In this document: positions 1 to 11,700 of the stretch, in pieces
Layout: each line of letters opens with the position of its first letter
Numbering within the stretch: position 1 is the first letter of the stretch
Source: Rhabditoides inermis
Taxonomy: Eukaryota; Nematoda; Chromadorea; Rhabditida; Rhabditidae
Direction: 5' to 3'
NCBI GenBank assembly: GCA_963966185.1
Contig: CAWZYM010000283.1
Span: forward strand, 1-64,000
Length of the DNA stretch: 64,000 bases
Notes under the pieces: generated by a model
The model's input: the letters and a program-made list of their open reading frames with translations, nothing else
Databases searched by the model: none
Told to the model about the DNA's origin: nothing
Program-made: the position numbers and the translations under genes

Positions 1-405
1 GGAAACATGCTTCATCACATTGCCAACGATACCAATCCACCTGCATCATTAATCGAACATCAATACGTATCACTAGCTTCGCCAATAAAAAGTAGATGAT
101 CTGCACAACATCCATTACAACCATGTTTCATGGCATCACTACAACTCAGTGGGAAAACGCCACAGTAATTATTTTCTGAAAGCGTTATCGTACATATACG
201 CTAATCAACCCTCAACTCGCCTTCTGCCTCATTCATATTTCAAAAACAGGAGAACAACTCGAACTTTACCGAACCTCCTCCCGGCTAGCCTCCTGCACTC
301 CACACAGTGCACTGACTATTCTCGAATTGTCGTACAGAACACAGTACATCAGCGAACATCACCACGCTTTCCGTCTTTTCTTTAGCTCTCGTAGTGATAA
401 ACGCT

Positions 406-439
<34 letters not shown>

Positions 440-451
440 CCCCCTTCGCAC
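1..451. other. Intronic or 3' flank of the VPS35L-like gene
   Basis: No convincing exon was found here on either strand. The segment lies downstream (on the minus strand) of the last recognised exon of the VPS35L-like gene and holds a (CT)n microsatellite at about 409-437 followed by a C-run, immediately after the 5' splice site of that exon. The gene's remaining C-terminal exons probably lie beyond the left edge. Confidence 0.5.
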
Positions 452-3400
452 CTCCTCTCCAGCACGTTCATCACGCCGTTGCAGTTGTGCAGCGGCTCCC
501 TGTCCGGCGAGTCGGCGACGTGCAGAAGGACAGCGAGAAGGGAACACAGGTGGGAGCTGAACAGGGCCATCATTCAACCAATGCTGATTCATCTTCCAAA
601 TAATTAGCTACTCCCAGCTCACACAATTCAACCAATACTGAATATGATTCACGTCTACAATATAACCATACTAGCATGTTTGAGTCAATACGACCAGCGA
701 ACCATTTTGCAAATGATTGCAACCCTTACCGGAACGACTCCGCGGGCACTTCGAGCAGGCACTCGAGCGAGAGACGGAGCAGCGCGTCGGTCTGCGAAGA
801 ATGGTTCTCTCCGTGTCTCTCCCCCCTCCACTCCCTCTCTCGCTCTCTCCCTCTCTCTCTCCCTCTCTCTCTCCCTCCCTCTCCCCCCCCACCTGTGGCA
901 TACTGTTCGCCGCCACCCCCAGTTCCACCGCCTTTACAGCCGCGCGCATTCGAGCGTCCAACTGAAAAACGTTTTAAACATACATCACTCCACCTATTTA
1001 TGCACGTCATCAGTCCATCAGCACAGATGTCAGATGAAACCAAGAGAAACCCTGATCACTACACCCCAAGTCTGAACTATCTACATTGTCAGCTTTTGCA
1101 ACTATTGGTGTAGATTGCCATGGTGTAGACTTGCAGCATACAAACATTCCGAAATCCATCTCCCACCCACTCACCCGTCTGACACTAGGAATCGTGACAT
1201 GCAGATTCGCCAGGACGGCTCGAGTGAAGGCGGCCCGCCTGGCAGACGCCCTTCCCAGGCAGCAGACACGCTGGCCCAGCACGGTCAGAGAGGAGAGCAC
1301 GAACTGGAAGACAATCATTTGAGTAACGAATCAGAAGAGATTCGGACGATGAACTGAATGATTAGTATTAGTCATCTCAGCCGCACGATTGCAGAGACAA
1401 ACACAGTCCTTCATTTCAATATTCTGCCATTTTCAGACTTTCAACTGGCTGTTAGGAATGCGTGTGGTGAGCAGTGAGCACTGGGTTGTAGTCAACATTT
1501 CGATCTGTCACCCAACGACACGCACCCAAGAACCGAGTCGTCTACTCTACTGGAAGTACATGTGGAGCGATTGGACTTGTCGTGACCAGAGGTCACGCAA
1601 CTCTAAAATCCTCAGAAATACGTGAACTAGTGTAATAAGAAGACCACTGTTGTGAATTTAAATGGATTCTACATTTAGCGCGCATACTTTGCTAGCCCGA
1701 CATTTACCAGTCAATTTGCGACACACTAATTTCACTAAATATCGGCTCGCGCAGTGAGTGCGATACGCAGTCAGTTTCGTAAGTGCAGACGAGTGATCAG
1801 TGAGACTCATACTCAGACCTACCTAAATTGTCAGACCTGACTAATTTATCGCGAAGACTATGTATCGTGTATGAGACATCTTATGATACAATGCAGAGTA
1901 CATACTTTAATTGAATACACTTATTACGTGTATGACGTAATATACTCAGACAAGTAATTCGTATTCAGAACTTTCAATGTCTTTCAATGTCTTTCAATAA
2001 TATCGAAACGTATTGTGTTTAGCCTTATTCTATATTGTGGAAGGAAAACCATATTCTGTGAATTATTGTGGTCGATCGCTCTACTGTCATCGGAGGCTCC
2101 GGCTTCATGAAGGACTGTGGATACAAGAAGATGAAGCGACGTTGGAGGACCCGTCAACGACTAGCGCATGAAGAGCATGATGCAGGGCGGCAGGAGACGG
2201 CCAGGATAGTGAGTGGCCCTAGTTCCCCATTCTTGTCTGTATATTATTTTCCTTTCCCCTCCACTCTGGTCTCGTGGTAGGGTGTCGTTGTTAACGGTGC
2301 AGTCTCCGGTATTGACTGCACCCGTTGTATTCCCTCACTGTCGTCTCCCCCTTTGCAACCTCTCCATTGCGCTGTGCACAACCCCTTCCTCCTTCTCGTG
2401 TATCCTCTATTGACATGATTCCCGTAGTTTCTGTGTGTGTTGATCACCTCACCGTTCTGATGCTTAGCCTAGGAATTGTTTATACCCAGGTGATGTGATG
2501 GTATGATTTTGTGAGATAAATGAAGACCTGTAAATACTTGGCTTGTGTTTGTATGTTGATGCGACATGGTGCATCGGCCAACACTAAAGCCCGCAGACTA
2601 CCACTGAACCACAGACATCAACACAGCCAGTATCTTGAACCAGGTTCTGGCAGACTTGAGACATCGTGAATTATTTGTATTTAAATACTTCCTTATAATC
2701 TATTATGTGAGACTTTTATTATTGAACGATCGGTGAGTTGCGAGGAAACCGCTACCCAGAGCTGATCTCCGACATGAAGAAGAAGCGGACCTGTCTTCGC
2801 CCCAGGATCGACCACCAACCCCGTGCCGCCAAGCTTTCCGTGAGTTTTCATTTTTTTTATTGTTGTACATGGTTTGTCATACTATAGTTACTGTTATACA
2901 ATGTTGTTTTGATATCTTATAATGACTTATTCAGCGATTATTTATCTGTCGCACAGCCACAATCATGCAATTCAAAATTGAACGCTTTGAACTTGAGGTT
3001 CAGCGCATCATCTAGCACCTAGCTTTCGCATCGATACCAATAGAATAACGTGTGCATTGTGACCATATAATGTTTATCATAATATTCCAGAAAGTACGAC
3101 ATGATATTCAATATACCGTATACCTGTAAGACTATACTAAGCGCGCAACTAGCTCAGCATTTTCCGATCAAAAAATTATCGCGCTCTATCTACAGATAGA
3201 GCGCGATTATTTTTTTGCTCTATTCGCAATGGCTTTCCGCCGCGCCATCGCGCGGTGTTTCCATCAGCTGTTTTTGATTATTTTCGAAATTCTTTCTGTT
3301 TTTGTATGTATTTTTTTTATAATTTGTTATATAATAGGCTCGCACTTAGCTCAGGATTTCCTGTTGAAAACATTTTCGTGGAAGCTTGTTCTGACGCGTC

Positions 3401-6400
3401 TATTCGAATCAGCTGTTTTTATTTACTGAATGTTTTTGTTGGTTCATATTTCGTATTCATGTTCTATTTCGTGCGAAAAAAAATTACTGACGCTTTTCTT
3501 AAAACACACACAATAGCTTACCATGCGTGAATTCCGTTCGTATGTCGCGTTGTTGTATGACTGTTTATTTCATGATCTATATTTGTCGCCTTTGTGTTTT
3601 ATAATAGTTTTCATTGTGCTTACTTACAACCTACAGTTGTGATTGCGAAGTAGTGTGTTTCAGTTGGATCATGATGGAGCTGGCGCACCGCGTTGATCAA
3701 GCCGGTTGCGTTGCGCAAGAAGCTGCGCAGTCATCGCGGGTGTGTGGCGCCAGATTCTGGATGAGGTAAGGACGTAAGGATTGCGATAATCATATTTCAT
3801 CTAGTTGTGTTTTGATGTAGTATTCGTCATGGTTGCAGATGATGTCGCACCGAGCCCGCGAGACGGGAAGACCGCGTGACAAACATCGCCGCCTCGCCTG
3901 CCCGTTCTCTCCACTCTCCACCTTGCACTCTCGCACAGAAAGGGTTTTTAACTTCGCGGTTTTACTTTGTTTAAAGGTGTTTATAACAGTGGTGATTCAA
4001 CAGCAATATGATGATAGCGATAGCCCTGAAACGTATTTGTTGCAGGTTCTCGTGGATGACAACCCAGCAGCGCGTCTTCATCAAGGACTACTGACATCTC
4101 GGACACACACCTAACAACAATCAAATCGTCATGTTCTCTTGTAATCGCTAAATCGAAATAAATATGTTTGCGATGGTTTATGTCTGTTTAACATCATGTA
4201 TATTCTTGGTTTATGGCATTACTTTTCTTAACGCTGATTCAATGATTGTGCAGTCATGTGCATTGGTGATTATTGAATGAGTTTTGGTATAAACTTTTCA
4301 AAACCAAAGATTTTGTGTCATGGTTGTCGGGAGTGGCCGGCTGGCGCGCGCCTGTCTCCATTTCTCTGCCGTCTCTCGTCGTCTAACCTATTTCGTCGCG
4401 CTCGGCTCTCTTGCGCGAGAGAGCGAAACTGGTGGGCGAGCCTACTATAGACCATACCGTAATCTGTGTACCATCGCATCCATAGCTTCATTCGACTGAA
4501 ACACGCATTTCTTATAATTTATATTGCTTCCAGACTCGTTCTGTTATTATCTTATATCATATTATACCATGTCCCTGATCAAATTATAGAATAGCTTTTG
4601 CCCAAAGCGTCGATCTTGTTCGGAGAAGGAGGTTCAACGAGCGTCCGTGATGTGAGTCGACGGTGAACAATGGACCGGACATGTTCGGAGGCGAGATTGG
4701 ATGACTGTGAGCATCAACTTATTGGATAAGAAGCCCAAATGAAACTGTGAGTTCAGGTGCTACTTTTTCCCCTAGACCTAGACAGACCTTTCACGCGCAC
4801 CTTTTTCTCATTCTTGTTTCGCCTTGGTCGTTTCAATTCAATGTGTTTTTACTTGTACACATCTGATTATCGTTCCACATTCTTAGCCTATTGTTCTAGT
4901 CAAGTTATAATCACTCCGTATCGTATGCACTCCTTCAACTTATCACTAGTGAACGCCTTGAACATGTGGTCGCGCAAATTGTAGTTTTTTCATTATGTTT
5001 AAAGGTACAGTGGCGCATTATTTTGACCCCCCGTGCCATATTTGATCCATGAAAACGTAAAATAAACAAAAATTGAACGATATGAGGCCGTTAGAGCGTT
5101 ACCCAGACAATTACCCAAGTCAGTTGGGTATCCGAAAGTTCAAACTTGCGCCATTTAGTAATGGAGCGCTGTAATTCGAAATGTGATTCAAGTTGGTCGC
5201 GATAATTTCAAAACGGGCGCGAAACTGCCTGGAACATGTGCAATTATTTTCGAAATGAGCTGTTTTCTTATGTTTATGATGTTTTTTATTTGTTTTATTA
5301 TGAATAACTCATGTAACACTTTCATTTAGTTGTATGCATCACAATCATGTTAGTGCGGCTTGTTGTATCGCTCGTTTTTGCGTTGGTTTCCGACAATTTC
5401 ATTGGTATTTCTCCCATGTTTTGTAGTTTTGTATTGTTGCATGTACGTAATTTGTTTGTCAGTTATATATTCGCCACCTATTCAATGTTAATTGAGTGTG
5501 ATTGCAGTGCCGGTTCGTTGCGTGCTGATTGGAGCTGCGCCGCCTGGCCGCGGAGCGCGAGCAGTGCGCCCTCAGTGCACCCGTCGCTCACCCCTCTTCC
5601 CACGTAGTACTCAAGTGAGTGTGTTTCCAGTGTGTAACGTTTGTTTCCTGTGTGTAATGTTCGATGAATGTGTATAATGTTGTTGTTTCTTTATTGATGC
5701 ATGACGTTTGATATGTTCAATTCCAGCGCGAGTTACTGTGCGTGCTGCCCACCGAGCCGGCCTGCCTCTCCATCTTCAACCGCCTCTCCCCAATCACGTG
5801 AGTATAACCTTATGTTTATGTGTTTATAAGTACACCTGCTGTTTAGATTGCGCCGTCACGATGTTCGCTCCGAGCCTCAAGATCTCAAGATCGCCGAGAT
5901 CCTCAAGATGGAGCAGTATTCGCCAAATGTTTGTTACTACCGTTTTCTGCTTTTTACGTTTGTAAATTGTGTCTCTTGTTATTATGTATATACCAGTATG
6001 TTCGACAAGTTTATGTTGACATATAACAGATCGTAATAAATGTAATTGAACGTGCGGCTGGGCATGTCGTGTGGTTGCATGTTGCATTTCGGAAAGGTAC
6101 GATGTGAAACATATATATTCTGTTCGTTGAAATGCGATGCATTCGCACTGGTATTATTAGCGCTTTCGATAAAAAGAGTGCAAACCCGGCGCGTCTCACA
6201 CGCTGGCGGCGGCTGGGCTATATAAGCGACGCATGAGAGTCACTTACAGACAGACGAACGGATTCTATGTGAAACATACAATCTCCCTTTTCGTTTGTTC
6301 GTGTTGCTTTCGCACCGGTGTTATCAGCGTTTTCTTCATCCATCACCTCGTTGATCTCTATGGCTCAAGTGGTTAGTGAGATGGCTGGTGATCTGAAGGT

Positions 6401-8739
6401 CGCGGGTTCCAGTCCTCCCTCCCCGTTTTGCGAATATAACTGTTCTTCACACAGCGCAATAATACGCGCGAAATTTGAAAATTTCATTACCCAACGGCTC
6501 TACTAAACGCCCCTGTTCCTTTAACATACTAAGTGGTTATGATAGACATGTATAATAATTTGAATACGGTAATACATGTGGCATATTGTACACTGTCTTG
6601 CAGCCTAGATACAGTAACCCTGACAGTACTGAATAGACATACCGTAACCCTAACTATGCACGGCAGCATTTTCTTTCAATTAAAATACGTGTTCATGTTC
6701 AGACCTATTACCTATTAGACTATAAAAACACATATTGTATGATACAATTTCTAATTAAATTATAGATAAATAATAACACAAACTGTCAACCTTGTTCGAC
6801 TCGTCGTGCGGATATGAAGGGAAGCGAGCACTCGCTATTCGTGATGTACCCCATCGATGAACAGTGCGCTGGACGCGTACGGATATGTGAACTGGAGGAT
6901 GATGAGGAGCCTAACAAGGTGATCAAGGTATCCGGAATGGAAGAAGTGAGTTGGCTATTCATATCCCCTTCTACCCAAACATGCAGACTTCATTTCTTGC
7001 CTTCTCTCGTTCGATCTATTCCACCTTTCCTAGTCATTGTGTTTTACTTACTCATAGAAACTTGAGTTGCATACCCACGAGTTCAGTGTTGTTGTTCTAG
7101 TTGTATTGTTATCACTCTGTTTCGTATTACCCCTGCGTCTCGCTACCAGTGAACGCGTTGAATATGTGGTACAAGCAAATTGCTGTGGTCATATTCATGT
7201 GTTTCATACATACTGATTATGTTTCGATCATTAGATATTTGAGACGGAATCTAACTTCAATAATCGTATACTTGAGACTGTTTACATGATCTTTCAGACA
7301 CTTGTTGAAACGTGTACGTGCGGAGATGTTCACGGTTGCTACCAAGTCTAGCCGTCAGCCGCATTGGTGAAAACAAACTTAAATCAACGTCAAACTCATA
7401 CACCTATCATTCAATTCTTGTAATACTGCACATTTCAGCCCTTATAGCTACACGCATCGCTCAGCCTACCGTATACCTGAGACTGGCCCACGTCATACTG
7501 TCGCGATACGTATCAGATCCTTCATAGATATCGATCAATCAATCAATGACTCGATCACTAATCTTACAATTCAATAAGAAACATCTAGATAATATTGATG
7601 GATACACCGATAACATCAAACACTGTCTTCCTTATGTGAGGGGGAGGCACGCTTCGCGTCCTTTCTTGTCACTCAGTCATTACATTGCTGTAGTATTCCA
7701 GTAAATTCACTCAACTACTGGGATTTATTGCTCATTGAATGCGTGACAAAATGCGATAATGATACACTCACACTACCTAAGACGTATATACCTAAGACTA
7801 GAAGACAATTATAGTTATGTTGTTTGATTTGTTTGATGTTGATGCGACAGGACTGACAATGAACAATCAATCAATCAATCAATCAATCGTTTATCCGGAA
7901 TCGTTATATCTGATTGATTGATTGTTCAGTGGAAGTGACAATGAACATGAACAATGAATGTGGACAATGACAACAACAATGAACCAACAATGAAACATGG
8001 ACACTGAATAATGAATAATGTGAACACCCACCTCCAGCACCCCCTCGGCTCCGCGCAACTCTGCCCTGGCGCGCACCAGCCACTCCAAGCAGCGCTCCGG
8101 ATCAGAGCAGAGGTCGAATCTGAAAAAGAGAGAACACACACACTCTCTACGTTTCACATAACGCACAATAGTCGCTTACTCAACTCGAACCAATTAAAAA
8201 GAGAATTGGTTCGAGTGCGAATAAAGAACAAACAATACCTCTAAACCCAATCCACACAATCTATGTTTCCCACGACCAACTACAATAGCGATAATAGTTC
8301 ACATCTAATGCGGTTTTGCAATTCACCTTCACAAAATACGATACGAAAACGAAATACACCTTTCACATCAATACATGCGTGGAAACAATTGCACAATGCA
8401 GAACACAAAATAAGAAAAGAGCTTTGCCCACAACAACCCCCTAGAAGACACTACTCTTCTTGTAAGCAGCTAGCGACTACGCGAGCGCCAGAGCCTTATC
8501 GTTAGGTCAGTCTTATTGGCTAGGTCGTTGAATGACTTGAACCTGATGATAAACCAACTCAGACACACTTGCGCTCTTTGATGAAAAGTGAAATCACAAC
8601 ACCCCTGCCCACCTCTGCAGCGCCGCCAGCACTAGTCTGCCATTGCTGGCGCGGGTCTGCTCGGATGGGGAGTCGCCGGAGAGGGAGCACAGACGGGCAC
8701 TCACGTCAATCACCTGGAGAGACTCCCTCTCTCTCTCTG

Positions 8740-8787
<48 letters not shown>

Positions 8788-11700
8788 CTTTTCTCCCTCT
8801 CTCTCTGTCCCTCCCTCTCTCCTCTCCCCCCCTCTCTCTTTCCCTCCCCCCTCTCCCCCCACCTGGTATGCCATCACAAAATTCCCGCTGCCTCCCATCC
8901 GCACTCCCCTCACCACAGCAGTCAGCACATGGCTGGCAGTTGTCGATGAGAACGGCTCGTCGCTGAAAGAAAGAGTTTCATTGAAATGGAGAAATACGTT
9001 CCACGCAAATTACAACTACTCGCAGAGCGAACATTGGGTAATGACGAACCTCATCCTTCCAATAAAAACGCTAGTTAAAAAAAAACATAAAATCGAGAAT
9101 ACGTAAATGTGCGGCGTGCGGGGTGCCAATCTGTCACAGTCTTTACTTGATAAAATCCTAGTGCAGACTACGACAGATGTCAGCTTGCAGTCTCATCGTA
9201 TCAGATCACGGTACAAACCTAACATCGCTGAGAGAACGTCAATAGACCTCCCAAACTCCAAGATGCCAACTCTCATATCCACACTACTACTACACAAGAT
9301 CTCATCTAGCAGACTGGTCCACGACGGCTGCTCATACAATCAATAAGGTTAACACTTCCACCCACCGTATCAGGTCCATGACCCCAGCGAATGCGGGGTG
9401 TAGTATGAGCTGTTCGACGTCGGCCGCGCGCCACTCGCACATCGAACCGACCATATCACAGAGGGTGCGCTCCAGGCAGGGGACCTGCAATGGCATGACG
9501 TACAAAAGTCGGTCTACGGAATCCCGCAAGCCACACGCCACTTTCTCTCTCTCTTTCCCGCTTCCCAAGTAGTAGGCTAGCAGGGTCCTCGCTCCTATTC
9601 CCCAAAAGCCTTGTCCAAACATACCATATACCAAATGAACATCCCCTCTTGCTCCCCACCCGCCTCTCACTTTGTCCGCTTCTGATCTCTCTGGTATCTC
9701 TCGTCTCTCTCTCTCTCTCTCTCTCTCCCTCCCTCCCACCTTGTCGGCTCCCGGTCCATCGGCCCTCCTTCTCACCGCCTCGCATATCGCCGCTAGCTCG
9801 TCCACTCCGAAGAATCGCGACGCGAACCCGCACCACACAGACACACACGAGAGGAACGCCGGCAGACTGCAAGTGAAAATTCATGAATAATACGATTGCG
9901 GCTCATTTGTTGATTTGTTTCCTCACAAACCCAAACGAACTGTGGGCGCAGCATCAGCTCACACTCAAATGCAAGATATCAAATTCCGGGTTAGCCAATT
10001 CAGTTGTGAGTCAGCCACATCATGAGTCTGTGGACAATCGAACACAATCCACGTTTCACGGAAAGACAAAATGCCGAGGCAGGTGACATGCCAACAATTT
10101 GATTACTAATTACACAACACCACCTTGTCATATATTCGTTTATGTGCGGTTACCCGGTTACTGTGCCTAGTACTGCACAATCTACGTTTCACGGAAATAC
10201 TAAGTGCCAAAGAGGTGACGAATCCATCAATTTGAGTGAACAATGCCAACTACATAACCTATGTGCCTAGCACTTGCACAATCCATGTTTCACAACATTC
10301 TCAATTACCTAAATGACCGCATCCAAACAATTATGGTGTTGACTCATCCCTACTCATCTCAGCTTCAGCTACCATCTTAGTTTTTACACCAAGTATATGA
10401 CCGCTGACAGGGTCTCAGGACATAAGCCATCCGGAATCCAGACAAACCCGGATACCCAGACGCCGTCGCGATCCGATAACACTGCCACTCGTGCTCCTAG
10501 AAGAACCCCTCTCTAACATGTGCCTAGTACACTGCACAATCCACGTTTCACGATATTCTCAACTATCGACATGCTCACATTCAGATAATGCCAAGCGTGT
10601 TTATGAAAAAAGGATGGTAGGGTCGAAGGTCGAAAGTCGATATTAGATCGATATTCAGTCGCTAATCATTCGATTTCCTTTCCATAATCCAGTAGAATTA
10701 GATACCATTATAGACAATAGTGGGGCTCCGGGTCTTCCTTTCCTTCCATTATAATCCACAATAATAACTCCGCGGGCCAGGAAGACAGCTTTCTCATGAG
10801 CTATTCCCCGCCTTGCTCAAGGGTACTGGGGGAAGATCATTTCGACCCGACCGCGCGATGCGAGAGAGAGAGAAAAAGAAGAAAGAAAACATTGAAGAAT
10901 ATGTTCTAGAAAGGCTCTATAGGACCCGTAGAAGCGGCGGGGTAGCAACCCCGTCGCTAAAATAGATGAGTGAAAAGGGAGGTCCCTCAAACGGACTGGG
11001 GAGGTCCCCCCAAGTAGGGCACCCAAACTCTATTTTAGTAAAAATGCGATGGGAGCGTGTACACCGGACATTTTTTGCCCTATTACACGAATACGGTCAA
11101 AAACATGTGACCAACTGCCCAGTTATCACCAAAAAGTAGTCCCGAGGGTGTCCGCCTGACAACAAAATGAAATGCGTCGACATACAGTGCGCGGAATGTA
11201 GCCTCCTATTGACGGCAAAATATTTGAATTCTTGCGGAAAAAAACTGTGGCGAGAAGAGAGGGTGCAGACGGTGAGCGCGCGTGTCTCTTCATTTCCCAT
11301 TGTCTCTCACAATAAAGCTCCTATGAAAACCCGTAACATACCGCGCGGTTATCGGTAACGTAGCGCGAGCGTATTCGCTTAACATATCCTTCGTAAAGGG
11401 TATGTTAAGAAACGCGCCACTATCCTCACGGTATATTACCGCTTAACCTCGTGGAATATTAACGATTTTGATCGATGAGCTGCGGCTCAATCACATTTCA
11501 GGTTTCAAAATGTGCGAGTTTGCAGGTATCGATGAACACTTTTCAAAAATGTACAAACACTTTGAAACTTTGTTTAATACAAAGTTGTTTGCTGTTGTGG
11601 ATGTAAGCATTGTGTGATGCGCGGTGCACACACATCCTGTGAGACTGTTCAAAACGGCGCTCGCTCGCTTATGGCTGCGCGCAAAGACAAATTCACGCCG

